From Stenotrophomonas sp. WZN-1 (GTDB lineage: Bacteria; Pseudomonadota; Gammaproteobacteria; Xanthomonadales; Xanthomonadaceae), in the NCBI RefSeq assembly GCF_002192255.1, contig NZ_CP021768.1, forward strand, positions 2,374,001 through 2,438,000: a DNA stretch of 64,000 nt, written 5' to 3'. Position numbers and translations under genes: made by a program. Each line of letters opens with the position of its first letter. The first letter of the stretch is position 1. Shown in pieces: positions 50,955-60,411 of the stretch. The notes below the pieces were generated by a model. That model was not told the origin of the DNA. It searched no databases and saw nothing but the letters and a program-made list of their open reading frames with translations.

Positions 50955-51846
50955 TGCCGGCCGGGCCGAACACCCCGGCCACCCAATCGATGAACACCCG
51001 CAGCCGCGGCGATGGGGTGCGGTTGCGCGGGTAGACCAGGCTCAACGGGCTCGGCGTCGGCGGCAAGTCCGGCAACAGCTCAACCAGCTGCCCGCTTCCG
51101 ATGTACGGGTCCATCCGGTAGCGCGGCGCCTGGATGATGCCCAGCCCCGCGAGCGCTGCACCCAGGAAGGCATCCGCACCGGAAACACGCACGCTCACCG
51201 GCAGCGGCACATGGCGCACCTGCGCGCCCTGCTGGAACTCCAGCGGAATCAGCTGGCCGGTTGCGCTGGAGCGGTAGCCGACCATCCGGTGGCCTTGCTC
51301 CAGCGATTCGATGGTGCCGGGCATGCCATATGCCTGCACGTAACCTGGCGAAGCCACGGTGATCTCGCGCAGCAGCGTCAACCGCCGCGCCGCCAGATCG
51401 CTGTCAGCCAGCGTGCCGACACGCAGCGCCGCATCCACGCCTTCGCGCAGCAGATCCACGTAGCGATCGCCCTCGCTGACCTCCAGTTCGATCTCCGGGT
51501 AGCGCTGCAGGAAGTCCGGCAGGTGCGGAAACAGCAGGTGCCGGCCCAGCGTGCCATGCACTTCAATGCGCAATGGGCCACGCGGCGGCACGTCACGGAA
51601 CGCGGCCTCTGCATCGTCCATGTCGGCGATCAGGCGCAGGCAACGGCCATAGAAGGCCTCGCCTTCCAGCGTCGGCACCACCAGACGCGTGGTCCGGTGC
51701 AGCAGTCGCACGCCCAGCCGCTGTTCCAGCGCCTTGATCGCATCGGTCACCGTGGCCCGCGGCAGGCCCAGGTCCTCGGAGGCACGGGTGAAGCTGCGGC
51801 GCTCGACGATACGGACGAAGGCGCGCATGGCCGTGAAGCGGTCCAT
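50935..51846 (-). CDS. LysR-family regulator divergent from an SDR gene
   Basis: A 303-residue LysR-type regulator. The helix-turn-helix lies at about 3-60 (FTAMRAFVRIVERRSFTRASEDLGLPRATVTDAIKALEQRLG), and the effector domain starts at about 90 (GPLRIEVHGTLGRHLLFPHLPDFLQRYPEIELEV). Back to back with the SDR gene (106 bases), which is its likely target. The 3' end overlaps copS by 20 bases on the other strand. GGATTAT repeats at 51870-51890 in the gap may be part of its site. Confidence 0.88.
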   Translation of the reverse strand: MDRFTAMRAFVRIVERRSFTRASEDLGLPRATVTDAIKALEQRLGVRLLHRTTRLVVPTLEGEAFYGRCLRLIADMDDAEAAFRDVPPRGPLRIEVHGTLGRHLLFPHLPDFLQRYPEIELEVSEGDRYVDLLREGVDAALRVGTLADSDLAARRLTLLREITVASPGYVQAYGMPGTIESLEQGHRMVGYRSSATGQLIPLEFQQGAQVRHVPLPVSVRVSGADAFLGAALAGLGIIQAPRYRMDPYIGSGQLVELLPDLPPTPSPLSLVYPRNRTPSPRLRVFIDWVAGVFGPAGINGLMR

Positions 51847-51952
51847 TGTTCGACTACCCGGATGATGTTGGCGGATTATGCAGGATTATCCGAAAGGACA
51901 ATGTCGCGAAGATGGCCCTGCGCCGCTCCGGCGTGCCCCACTGGACGCCAGC

Positions 51953-52696
51953 ATGACCCTCTCCCCCACCCGCTCCGTTGCCCTGGTCACCGGCGGTTCC
52001 CGCGGCATCGGTGCCGCCATTTCGCGCCGGCTCGCCGCCGATGGCCATGCCGTGGTGATCAACTATGCCGGCCGCCGCGATGATGCCGAGGCATTGGCCG
52101 CCGAGCTCAACGCCGCCGGCGCGCAGGCCCTTGCCCTGCAGGCCGATGTGGCCGACCCGCAAGCGGTGCACCAGCTGTTCGACGCCATCGAGGCTCGTTT
52201 CGGTGGTCTCGATGTGGTGGTCAATAATGCTGGCGTGCTGCAGTTGGCGCCGCTGGCCGACAGCGACGATGCCCTGTTCGAACGGGTGATCGGGATCAAC
52301 CTGAAGGGCGCCTTCAACGTGCTGCGCGAAAGTGCGCGACGGGTGCGCGACGGCGGCCGCCTGATCAGCCTGTCCACCAGCGTGGTCGGCATCCGACTGG
52401 AGAACTACAGCGTGTATGCCGCCAGCAAGGCAGCCGTGGAGACGATGGGTGCGATCCTCAGCAAGGAACTGCGCGGGCGTGACATCACCGTCAATGCAGT
52501 GGCACCGGGCCCGACGGCCACCGCCCTGTTCCTGGAGGGCAAGTCACCCGAGCTGATCGAGCGGTTGGCGAAGATGAATCCCTTGGAACGGCTGGGTACG
52601 CCGGAGGACATCGCCGGCGCGGTGGCGTTCCTGGCCGGTGCCGATGGCCGGTGGATCAACGGCCAGGTGCTTCGCGCCAACGGCGGGATGGTGTAG
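51953..52696 (+). CDS. Short-chain dehydrogenase/reductase
   Basis: A 247-residue classical SDR. It has the cofactor motif TGGSRGIGAAI at 14-24, NNAG near 90, catalytic Ser in STSVVG and Tyr-x-x-x-Lys in YAASKAAVE near 157. The Arg after the glycine motif and the Asn-Tyr-Ala-Gly-Arg segment after the second strand suggest NADPH use. The final block NGQVLRANGGMV is typical of 3-oxoacyl reductase-like SDRs. Substrate cannot be told from sequence. The divergent LysR-type gene probably controls it. SMAG repeats follow. Confidence 0.9.
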   Translation: MTLSPTRSVALVTGGSRGIGAAISRRLAADGHAVVINYAGRRDDAEALAAELNAAGAQALALQADVADPQAVHQLFDAIEARFGGLDVVVNNAGVLQLAPLADSDDALFERVIGINLKGAFNVLRESARRVRDGGRLISLSTSVVGIRLENYSVYAASKAAVETMGAILSKELRGRDITVNAVAPGPTATALFLEGKSPELIERLAKMNPLERLGTPEDIAGAVAFLAGADGRWINGQVLRANGGMV

Positions 52697-52716
52697 TTCG
52701 CGGCCATCGCACACCG

Positions 52717-52772
52717 GTAGTCGCCCACCTTGGTGGGCGATTCGCCGTCTGCCAACCAAGGTTGGCATCTAC
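52717..52772. repeat. Paired SMAG-type palindromes
   Basis: GTAGTCGCCCACCTTGGTGGGCGA and GCCAACCAAGGTTGGCATCTAC with about ten bases between; lies between the converging SDR and czcA genes and may end both transcripts. Confidence 0.85.
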
Positions 52773-52796
52773 CGGGCGGAGAACCGGATATCGCCG

Positions 52797-55700
52797 TCAG
52801 CCCGTCCGCGCCTCGCGGCGCCGGTGCACCCAGTAGTACAGCGTCGGCAGTACCAGCAAGGTCAGCAGCATCGCTGACAGCAGGCCGCCGATCACCACCA
52901 CCGCCAGCGGCTTCTGGGTCTCTGCGCCGATCGCATGCGAGGTGGCCATCGGCAGCAGGCCGAACATCGCCAGCAGCGCGGTCATCAGCACCGTGCGCAG
53001 GCGCTGCAGCGAGCCCTGCACCACCGACTGCAGCAGGTCCATGCCCTGCTCGCGCAACTGCGCGAAGCGACTGAGCATCACCACGCCGTTCAGCACCGCT
53101 TGCCCGAACAATGCAATGAAGCCGATGGCCGCCGACACCGACAGCGGAATGCCGGTCAGCCACAGGGCCAGGATGCCGCCGATCATCGCCAGGGGCACGT
53201 TGGCCAGGATCAGTGCTGCGCTGCTGATGTCCTTGAAGGCATCGAACAGCAGCACGAAGATGATCAGCACCGACAGCGGAATCACCCAGCCCAGCCGCTT
53301 CATTGCACGTTGCTGGTTCTCGAACTCGCCGGACCACTCCAGCCGGTAGCCTTCCGGCAGCTGCACGGTGGCATCCACGCGCTTGCGCATGTCGGCCACC
53401 ACGCTGCCCATGTCACGCCCGGCGATGAAGATACTCACCGCCTTCACCCGCTGCGCGTTCTCGCGCGAGATGTTGATTGCGCCGCTGGCCATGCGGAAGT
53501 CGGCCACATCGGACAGCGTCACGGCGTGGCCATCGCCGATGCCCACCGGCACCGTGCGCAGCCGCTGCAGGTCACGATCGGCATCGTCCAGGCGCAGGGT
53601 GATCGGGAACTTGCGGTCCCCTTCCCACAGCTCGCCGACCTGGCGCCCGCCCAGTGCGGTTTCGATCACTTCGTCGATGTCGCGCACGTTCAGGCCATAG
53701 CGCGCGGCGCGATCGCGGTCGATCTCGATCTGCAGCTGCGGCAAGGAGCCATCGCGGTCGATGAAGGCACTCTCCACGCCGTCCACGCCACGTACCTGCC
53801 CCAGGATCGCCTGCGCGTGCTGGTTGAGCACGTCCAGATCCGAGCCGCTCACCTTGATCACCACCTGGCCCTTGATCTGCGAAATGCTCTCCAGGATGTT
53901 GTCGCGCACCGGCTGCGAGATCGAGAACTCCGGCCCCGGAATGCGCTGCTCCAGCGAGCGCTGCAGGTCGCTCACCAGCTGCCGCTTGTCCACCCCCTTC
54001 GGCCATTCCTTCTCCGGCTTCAATGCCACCAGCGCTTCGATCTGGTTGGCGCCCTTGGCATCGGAGCCGTCTTCCGGCCGCCCCAGCTTGGCCACCACCG
54101 TCGATACCTGCGGGAAGGTTCCGACCAGCTCACGGATGCGCCGCGACTGCTGCTGTGCTTCGGCCAGGCTGGTGCTGGGATCGAGCGTGGCGGTCAGCCA
54201 GATCGATCCTTCATCCAGCTCGGGCAGGAACTCCGAACCCAGGCGGGTACCCAGTGCCAGCGTACCGACCAGCAGCGCAACCGCGGTCAGTACCACCGCA
54301 CGTGGCCGGGCCAGTGCGCGCTCCAGGATCGGCCGGTACCAGCCGGTCAGGCGGTCCATCAACGGGTTGCCGTCGCGCATGCGGTCACGGCGCAGCCACC
54401 AGTAGCAGAACAACGGCACCACGGTCAGCGCCAGGATCAACGCACCGATCAACGCCGAGGTCACCGAGTACGCCATCGGCGCGAACATGCGGCCTTCCTG
54501 GCGCTGCAGGGTGAAGATCGGAATGTGCGCGGCGATGATGATCAGCATCGAGAAGAACGTCGGCCGGCCCACTTCCGATGCGGCCGAGAGAATGGTCGAG
54601 AACCGCGTCTTACGATCAGCCGTGGGTGGCAGCTTCGACAATCGCGAGACGATGTGCTCGGTCACGATCACCGCGCCATCGATGATGATGCCGAAGTCCA
54701 TCGCGCCCAACGACAGCAGGTTGGCCGGCACGCCCCACAGGTGCAGGCCGAGGAAGGTCGACAGCAGCGCTAACGGCATCATCGCCGCCACGATCAGTGC
54801 GGCGCGGGCGTTGTACAGGAACAGCCACAGCACCAGGAACACCAGCACTGCGCCTTCCAGCAGGTTGCGGAAGACGGTTTTCAGCGTGGTCGAGACCAGC
54901 CACGAGCGGTCATAGAACGGCTCGATGCTGACCCCGGCCGGCAGCTGGTTCGCCTGGATCTCGGCAATGCGCGCATGCAGGGCGTCGAGCACATCGGACG
55001 GATTCTCGCCCTTGCGCATCAGCACCATGCCGAACACCGCATCGTCATTCTGGTCCTGGCCGACCAGGCCCTGCCGTGGCAGGCCGGTATCGGCGATGCT
55101 GGCCAGGTCGCGCACCAGGATCGGCGTGCCGCCGCGCTGCTCCACCACCACGTTGCCGATGTCGGCCGGCGAACGCATCAGGCCCACGCCGCGGATCAGG
55201 AACTGCTGCTGGCCGCGCTCCACGTAGCCGCCGCCCGCGTTGGAGCTGCCCTTTTCCAGCGCCTCGGCGAACTCACCGAGGCTGATCCCGCGATCACGCA
55301 GCTTGTCCAGGTCCGGCTTGACCTGGAAGGTGCGCGCGAAGCCGCCGAAGCTGATCACATCGGCCACGCCCGGTACAGTGCGCAGGCTGCGCTCCATCGT
55401 CCATTCCTGCACGGTGCGCAGCTGGGTCGGCGTCATGTGCGGACCCTTGAGCACGTAACGGTAGATCTCGCCCACCGCCGAACTCATCGCTTCCAGCTCC
55501 GGGGTCACCCCTTCCGGCAGCTCCACGCCCTGCAGGCGCTCCAGCACCTGCTGGCGCGCGAAATAGTCATCGGCCTTGTCGTCGAAGGTCAGGATGATCA
55601 TCGACAGGCCGAACTGCGTATGCGAGAACACCCGTACCGAGTGCGGGATGCCGGACAGCGCCACTTCCAGCGGCATCGTCACTTCGCGTTCCACCTCTTC

Positions 55701-55874
55701 GGCGGCACGGCCCGGGTGCAGCGACACCACCGTCACCTGGGTGTCGGAGACGTCCGGGAAGGCCTCCACCGGCAGCACGCGGAATGCGGCGATGCCAGCG
55801 CCGATGAACAACAGCAGCGCCAGCATCACCATCAGCGGCTGGCGCAGGCAGTAGGCAATCAGGCGATCGATCAT
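52797..55874 (-). CDS. czcA: CzcA-type heavy-metal RND pump
   Basis: A 1025-residue inner-membrane RND antiporter with 12 TMs and two large periplasmic loops. TM4 reads LGAMDFGIIIDGAVIVTEH, carrying the Asp, Asp and Glu proton-relay residues in the pattern of divalent-cation (Zn, Co, Cd) HME pumps rather than the copper/silver CusA type. The N-terminus RVLPVEAFPDVSDTQVTVVS is family-typical. It works with CzcB and CzcC as a tripartite efflux system. ATG overlaps the czcB stop (ATGA). Last gene of czcCBA. Metal specificity is inferred from the TM4 motif only. Confidence 0.93.
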   Translation of the reverse strand: MIDRLIAYCLRQPLMVMLALLLFIGAGIAAFRVLPVEAFPDVSDTQVTVVSLHPGRAAEEVEREVTMPLEVALSGIPHSVRVFSHTQFGLSMIILTFDDKADDYFARQQVLERLQGVELPEGVTPELEAMSSAVGEIYRYVLKGPHMTPTQLRTVQEWTMERSLRTVPGVADVISFGGFARTFQVKPDLDKLRDRGISLGEFAEALEKGSSNAGGGYVERGQQQFLIRGVGLMRSPADIGNVVVEQRGGTPILVRDLASIADTGLPRQGLVGQDQNDDAVFGMVLMRKGENPSDVLDALHARIAEIQANQLPAGVSIEPFYDRSWLVSTTLKTVFRNLLEGAVLVFLVLWLFLYNARAALIVAAMMPLALLSTFLGLHLWGVPANLLSLGAMDFGIIIDGAVIVTEHIVSRLSKLPPTADRKTRFSTILSAASEVGRPTFFSMLIIIAAHIPIFTLQRQEGRMFAPMAYSVTSALIGALILALTVVPLFCYWWLRRDRMRDGNPLMDRLTGWYRPILERALARPRAVVLTAVALLVGTLALGTRLGSEFLPELDEGSIWLTATLDPSTSLAEAQQQSRRIRELVGTFPQVSTVVAKLGRPEDGSDAKGANQIEALVALKPEKEWPKGVDKRQLVSDLQRSLEQRIPGPEFSISQPVRDNILESISQIKGQVVIKVSGSDLDVLNQHAQAILGQVRGVDGVESAFIDRDGSLPQLQIEIDRDRAARYGLNVRDIDEVIETALGGRQVGELWEGDRKFPITLRLDDADRDLQRLRTVPVGIGDGHAVTLSDVADFRMASGAINISRENAQRVKAVSIFIAGRDMGSVVADMRKRVDATVQLPEGYRLEWSGEFENQQRAMKRLGWVIPLSVLIIFVLLFDAFKDISSAALILANVPLAMIGGILALWLTGIPLSVSAAIGFIALFGQAVLNGVVMLSRFAQLREQGMDLLQSVVQGSLQRLRTVLMTALLAMFGLLPMATSHAIGAETQKPLAVVVIGGLLSAMLLTLLVLPTLYYWVHRRREARTG

Positions 55875-57043
55875 GGGGCAGCATGCCCCGCGCCGGTGCT
55901 GGCCGCTGCCGGCGCACTGTCGACCAGCTGCTGCAGCAGCAGGCCACCTTCGACCACCACCCTGCTGCCCACGGGCAGGCCCTCACGCACCCACAGGCGG
56001 CCGTCACCCAGCTCCTCGGCGTGTACGGCATGGCGCACGAAGCGGCCCTTGCCTTCCTCCACGAACACCACCTGCTTGCCATCGATCAGCAGCACCGCGG
56101 CATCAGGCAGCGAGACACCGCCCTCGGCCGGCAACGCCACCTGGGCGCGCACGTATTGCCCTGCCTTGAAGCCACGCGCACGGTTGTCCAGCTCGGCACG
56201 CGCCTGCACCACCCGGCGTTCGCTGTCGACGAAGTCATCCACGTGCTGCAGGGTCGCCTGCAGCGGCTGTCCATCGGCGCCGGGCACGCTCACCTGCATG
56301 CCCGCTTTCAGGCGCCCGGCCAGGCTCTCCGGTACATCCAGCAGCAACCACAATCGGTCCGGATCGCCAACCACCGCCAGCGGCTGTTCGCTGTCGGGGC
56401 TGACCGCCATGCCCGGGCTCATCCGCCGCTCCACCAGCACGCCATCGATGGGTGCGCGCAGCGGCAGGCGCTGGTCGACGTGCTGGCCATTGCCATAGGC
56501 CCTGGCGAAGGCGGTCGCACGCGCATGATCGGCCTGGCTGCCGGCGAAGTTGGCCTCGGCCTCGTCCAGCTCGCGGCCGGACGCCACACCCGCCGCGTGC
56601 AGTTCGCGGGTGCGCTCCAGTTCCCTGCGGGCCTGCTGCAGCTCGGCGCGGCCACGCACGCCGTCTGCCTGGGCCTGGCCGAACTCGGGCGAAGTGATCC
56701 ACGCGATCACCTGGCCCGCCTTCACCTTCTGACCCGGCTGCGCCTCGATGCGCGCCACCTGCCCCGCCAACGGCGTGCGCAGTGCACTGGATCGGGTCTC
56801 GTCCCAGACCACGCGGCCCGGCAGCTGCAGGCTGGCGCTGGCGCCGACGGTCACCGCCTCGCTGCGCAGCACGTCCAGCTGGCGGCTGTCGGCGGGAAAC
56901 TGGATCTGGCCGGCGCTGACCTGCGGCGCGTCCTCGGCATAGGACGCCGGCTCGCGACCGCAGCCGCCCAGCAGGGCCAGCGCCAGCAAGGCCGGCAGCA
57001 GGGCGTGTCGCGCCCGCAGGCGATGGGCGACGGTGGACTTCAT
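55871..57043 (-). CDS. czcB: CzcB-type membrane-fusion adaptor
   Basis: A 390-residue adaptor with lipobox ALLGGC (Cys about 28), so it is a lipoprotein rather than TM-anchored. The lipoyl/barrel-sandwich halves flank a coiled-coil hairpin (RAELQQARRELERTRELHAAGVASGRELDEAEANFAGSQADHARA), followed by the beta-barrel region (DRLWLLLDVPE). It joins CzcA to the outer-membrane channel CzcC. Few His residues are present, so a metal-chaperone tail as in some CzcB proteins is missing. ATGA overlaps at both ends tie it into czcCBA. Confidence 0.92.
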   Translation of the reverse strand: MKSTVAHRLRARHALLPALLALALLGGCGREPASYAEDAPQVSAGQIQFPADSRQLDVLRSEAVTVGASASLQLPGRVVWDETRSSALRTPLAGQVARIEAQPGQKVKAGQVIAWITSPEFGQAQADGVRGRAELQQARRELERTRELHAAGVASGRELDEAEANFAGSQADHARATAFARAYGNGQHVDQRLPLRAPIDGVLVERRMSPGMAVSPDSEQPLAVVGDPDRLWLLLDVPESLAGRLKAGMQVSVPGADGQPLQATLQHVDDFVDSERRVVQARAELDNRARGFKAGQYVRAQVALPAEGGVSLPDAAVLLIDGKQVVFVEEGKGRFVRHAVHAEELGDGRLWVREGLPVGSRVVVEGGLLLQQLVDSAPAAASTGAGHAAP

Positions 57044-58287
57044 CGGGACTCTCCTTCAGCAACGGATGTGGCCGCTTCCCAGCGCGCCAGGGCAATGGCA
57101 TGGTCGGCACGCGCTTCGATCAGCGCAGCCTCGAAATCGCGCCAGCTGCGGCGCGCGTCGAGCAGATCGATCAGGCTGGCGGCGCCACGGCGATAGGCCA
57201 GTTCGATGCCCTCCACCGCCTTGCGTGCAGCGTCGGACTGCAGCCCCTCGTAGTCGCTGCGGCGCTGTGCGGCGGACTGCGCGCTGGCCTGCAGCTGGTC
57301 AAGCTCGGCGCGTGCTTCGCGCTGCAGCACCTGCAATTCCAGCGCGGCGCTGTCGCGGTCGGCCTCGGCACGCTGGATCGCACCGCGTGCGCGCGACGGG
57401 CCGCCCAGTGGAATGGTCAACGACACGCCCCACGTGACACCGCTGATGTCGGTGGGCTCGCGCTCCGCCTCAACGCCCAGCTGGATGTCGCGATGCCGCT
57501 CGCTACGCGCCAGTGCCACGCCCGCGTCGGCGGCGGCCAGGCGCGAACGCGCCGCACGCAGATCGGCGCGCTGCTGCGGATCGAACGCGCGCACGTCGGC
57601 CACGTTGCTGGCATCCGGCCAGGGGTCATCGGCACTGAGGTCGCGGCTGTCATCGCTGCCGAGCAGCAGGCCCAGCGCATGCCGCGCATCGCGCAGATCC
57701 AGGGCCGCTTCGCGCGCCGCGTCGGCCACCGCCAGATCGTCCACCGCCAGCCGCGCGCGATCCACCGGCGCCATCGCCCCGGTAGCTACCTGCTTGTCGG
57801 CGGCCGCCATCTGTTCGGCCGAACTCTGGCGGTTGGCCTCGGCAATCTGCGCCCGCTCCTGCGCGCTCTTCAAGCCGAAGTAGGCCTCATGCAGCGCCAC
57901 CTGCTGGCGGCGCCGGGTATCGAGCATCTCCAGCCCGGCCACTTCCAGCAGCGCATCGGCCTGGCGGATGCGCAATGCGCGCTTGCCACCGCGCTCCCAG
58001 GTCCAGCCCAGGCCCAGCGTGCTGTCCACCCGCTTGTCCTGCCAGCGTCCCGTGCCGATGCCGTGCTTGGGGCTGATCTTGCTGGTGCCGATCGACAGCT
58101 CCGTGGCCGGGCGCAGCGCCGCTGTCTGCGCATCGCCCTGCACCCCGCGCAGCTCCAACGCCGCCGCACGCAGGTCCGGGTTGTGTGCCTCCATAGCGCG
58201 CTGCGCGTCCTGCAGGGTCAGTGCCGATGCCGTGGGTGCGCACAGGAGGGCGGCCAACACGGCCGCAACATGAAGTGAGAAGTTCAT
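57040..58287 (-). CDS. czcC: CzcC-type outer-membrane efflux channel
   Basis: A 415-residue TolC-family outer-membrane protein. Signal peptide about 22 residues (VLAALLCAPTASA), then two OEP repeats with LTLQDAQRAMEAHNPDLRAA at the first and VTWGVSLTIPLGGPSRARGAIQRAEAD at the second, separated by long helices rich in Ala, Arg and Gln. The ATG at 58287 starts the signal peptide; the open frame to 58509 overlaps the divergent regulator gene. First gene of czcCBA. Its promoter shares the 62-base gap with the regulator gene and its four TTGC repeats. Confidence 0.9.
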   Translation of the reverse strand: MNFSLHVAAVLAALLCAPTASALTLQDAQRAMEAHNPDLRAAALELRGVQGDAQTAALRPATELSIGTSKISPKHGIGTGRWQDKRVDSTLGLGWTWERGGKRALRIRQADALLEVAGLEMLDTRRRQQVALHEAYFGLKSAQERAQIAEANRQSSAEQMAAADKQVATGAMAPVDRARLAVDDLAVADAAREAALDLRDARHALGLLLGSDDSRDLSADDPWPDASNVADVRAFDPQQRADLRAARSRLAAADAGVALARSERHRDIQLGVEAEREPTDISGVTWGVSLTIPLGGPSRARGAIQRAEADRDSAALELQVLQREARAELDQLQASAQSAAQRRSDYEGLQSDAARKAVEGIELAYRRGAASLIDLLDARRSWRDFEAALIEARADHAIALARWEAATSVAEGESR

Positions 58288-58289
58288 GC

Positions 58290-58309
58290 GCGTCACGGTA
58301 AGGTGACGC
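58290..58309. promoter_or_regulatory. Perfect palindrome next to the czcC start
   Basis: GCGTCAC and GTGACGC around GGTAAG, ending two bases before the czcC ATG. Could be a second operator or, in the mRNA, a hairpin at the start codon. Confidence 0.5.
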
Positions 58310-58310
58310 A

Positions 58311-58349
58311 CTTGCGCCAAACTTGCCCCAACCTTGCACGAAGCTTGCA
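58311..58349. promoter_or_regulatory. Four TTGC repeats at exact 11-bp spacing, czc divergent region
   Basis: CTTGC occurs four times with TTGC starting at 58312, 58323, 58334 and 58345, each 11 bp from the last. This is the pattern bound by two dimers of an OmpR-family regulator. It lies between divergent czcC and the regulator gene and runs into the latter's ATG at 58350. Confidence 0.7.
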
Positions 58350-59024
58350 ATGCGAATCCTGCTGATCGAAGACGACGCCGCCCTGGCCGATGGACTGATC
58401 CGCGCCCTGCAGGGTGCCGGCCATCTGTGCGACCACCTTTCGCGTGGGCTGCACGCGCCGGCTGCACTGGCCAGCGCGCCGTATGACGTGATGGTGCTCG
58501 ACCTTTCATTGCCCGACGTCGATGGCCTGGACCTGCTCTCGCGCCTGCGCAACGACGGCGTCACCCTGCCGGTGCTGATCCTGACCGCGCGCGATGGTGT
58601 GGAGGACCGCATTCTTGGCCTGGACCGCGGTGGCGATGATTACCTGGCCAAGCCGTTCGCGCTGGGTGAACTGGAAGCACGCCTGCGTGCACTGTCGCGC
58701 CGCCGCAGCGATGCACCTGCGCAGAAGCGATTGGGCAGGCTGTGCTTCGACAGCATCCGCAATGAAGTGCAGGTGGACGGCCAGCGCATCGAACTGACCG
58801 CCCGCGAGCTGTCGCTGGTCGATGCACTGCTGCAGCACCCCGGCCGCACCGTTACCAAGCAGCGCCTGTTCGATGCGCTGTACAGCTGGGATCACGAAGC
58901 CAACCTGTCGGTGATCGAGGTGCACGTCAGCCGCCTGCGCCGCAAGCTGGAACAGGCGCGTGCCGGCGTCGGCATCCGCATGCTGCGTGGCCTGGGTTAT
59001 CGCATGGAGGCCGTGGGTGACTGA
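58350..59024 (+). CDS. czcR: CzcR-like OmpR-family response regulator (QseB/TctD subfamily)
   Basis: A 224-residue regulator. The receiver has EDDAALADGLIRAL at the start, phosphoacceptor Asp51 in MVLDLSLPDVDGLDLL, LTARDGVEDRILGLDRGGDDYLAKPF, and a winged helix with LYSWDHEANLSVIEVHVSRLRRKL. In detail it resembles the QseB/TctD branch, not CusR, but the divergent czcCBA operon points to metal control. ATG 58350 directly follows the fourth TTGC repeat, so the transcript may be leaderless or start further upstream. Overlaps the kinase gene (GTG at 59017). Confidence 0.88.
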   Translation: MRILLIEDDAALADGLIRALQGAGHLCDHLSRGLHAPAALASAPYDVMVLDLSLPDVDGLDLLSRLRNDGVTLPVLILTARDGVEDRILGLDRGGDDYLAKPFALGELEARLRALSRRRSDAPAQKRLGRLCFDSIRNEVQVDGQRIELTARELSLVDALLQHPGRTVTKQRLFDALYSWDHEANLSVIEVHVSRLRRKLEQARAGVGIRMLRGLGYRMEAVGD

Positions 59025-60393
59025 GCGCGTGCACAGCCTGCGTGGCCTGTTGCTGCGCCGCCTGTGGCTGCCGCTGCTGGTGCTGCTGCTGTGCAGCGCG
59101 GTGGGTTCGTTCGCGCTTGCGCGCTTCTATGCCGGCCAGGTCTACGACCGCTGGCTGCTGGACTCGGCCATGTCGTTGTCCGAACTGGTGAAGGTGCAGG
59201 ACGGGCGTGCCTCGATCGAGATCACCCCGGCGGTGTCGCGCATGTTCACCTGGGACACCGCCGACGAAGTGCACGGCGAGGTGGTCGATGCCGACGGCGG
59301 GCGCCTGTATGGCGACCTGCCTGAAGCGCTGCCACGCCCTGCGGTCGGCCCTGCAGGAGATGACGATGCCGTCTACTACGATGCGCGCCTTCGTGGGCAA
59401 GCCGTGCGCATGGTGGAGGTGGTGGTCAGCGCCGGGCCAGGCCACGATATCCGGCTGCGCGTGGCCGAAACGCTGCGCAAGCGCCATCGCCTGGAACGCA
59501 AGCTGCTGCTGACCAGCATCCCGTTCCAGGCCGCGATCCTGGCGCTGGCCGCATGGTTGGCCTGGTCGGGTACCGGTGCTGCCGCACGGCATGCCAACCA
59601 GGTGGCGCGGCGCTTGGCCAGCCCGCGCCCGGACCCGCTGGCGCCACTGGAGCCCGCGCAGGAAGCCCCACGCGAACTGTGGCCGGCGGTGGAAGCCTAC
59701 AACGCGCTGCTGCAACGGCTGGACGCGATGCAGGCCGCGCAACGGCGGTTCGTCAGCAACGCCGCACACCAGTTGCGCACGCCGCTGGCGGCGATGCAGG
59801 TGGAGCTGGAGAGTTCGCTGCGCCAGCATGATCCGCAGGCGCAGCAGCTGGCGCTGTCCGGCACGCTGGCCGGGCTGGCGCGGCTGCAGCACCTGGTCAA
59901 CCAGCTGCTGATGCTCAGCCGCTCCGAGGATCCGCATGGCAGCGCACTGCCGCTGCAGCCGCTGGACCTGGCCGCGCTGGCGCGTGGCGTGGTCGAGCGC
60001 TACGCCGACCGTGCGTTGGCAGCGGGCGTGGACCTGGGCTACGAGGGACCCGACGACGGCGTGCAAGTACAGGGTGATCCGCAGCTGCTGCGCGAGGCGC
60101 TGGGCAACCTGCTGGACAACGCGCTGCGCTACGGTGCCGCGCCCGGTGTGATCACCCTGGGACTACAGCAGGATGCCGAGGGCGTGCAGGTGTGGGTGGA
60201 CGATGACGGCACCGGCATTGCCGAGGCCGAGCGCGCGCGCGTCACGGAACGTTTTTACCGGGCCAGCAGCGAGGGCGACGGCTGCGGGCTGGGGCTGGCG
60301 ATCGTGGCCGAGATCGCGCAGCGGCATGGTGCGGCGCTGGTGATTGATGGCGCGCCGATCGGTGGCGCGCGGGTGGGGTTGCGGTTTCGCTGA
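59017..60393 (+). CDS. czcS: CzcS-like sensor kinase (TctE-type)
   Basis: A 458-residue sensor kinase starting at GTG 59017, inside the last codons of the regulator gene. TM1 lies at about 14-34 and a periplasmic domain of about 130 residues (2CSK_N-like) follows; its acidic cluster (EVHGEVVDADGG, GPAGDDDAVYYDAR) could bind metal. TM2 is at about 168-186, then the H-box NAAHQLRTPLAAM typical of the TctE/QseC group and an ATPase with NLLDNALRYG, DDDGTGI and GCGLGLAIVAEIAQRHG. No clear HAMP. Expected partner of the regulator at 58350. Confidence 0.88.
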   Translation: MTERVHSLRGLLLRRLWLPLLVLLLCSAVGSFALARFYAGQVYDRWLLDSAMSLSELVKVQDGRASIEITPAVSRMFTWDTADEVHGEVVDADGGRLYGDLPEALPRPAVGPAGDDDAVYYDARLRGQAVRMVEVVVSAGPGHDIRLRVAETLRKRHRLERKLLLTSIPFQAAILALAAWLAWSGTGAAARHANQVARRLASPRPDPLAPLEPAQEAPRELWPAVEAYNALLQRLDAMQAAQRRFVSNAAHQLRTPLAAMQVELESSLRQHDPQAQQLALSGTLAGLARLQHLVNQLLMLSRSEDPHGSALPLQPLDLAALARGVVERYADRALAAGVDLGYEGPDDGVQVQGDPQLLREALGNLLDNALRYGAAPGVITLGLQQDAEGVQVWVDDDGTGIAEAERARVTERFYRASSEGDGCGLGLAIVAEIAQRHGAALVIDGAPIGGARVGLRFR

Positions 60394-60411
60394 CTTTGTC
60401 GAATTGCCCTT

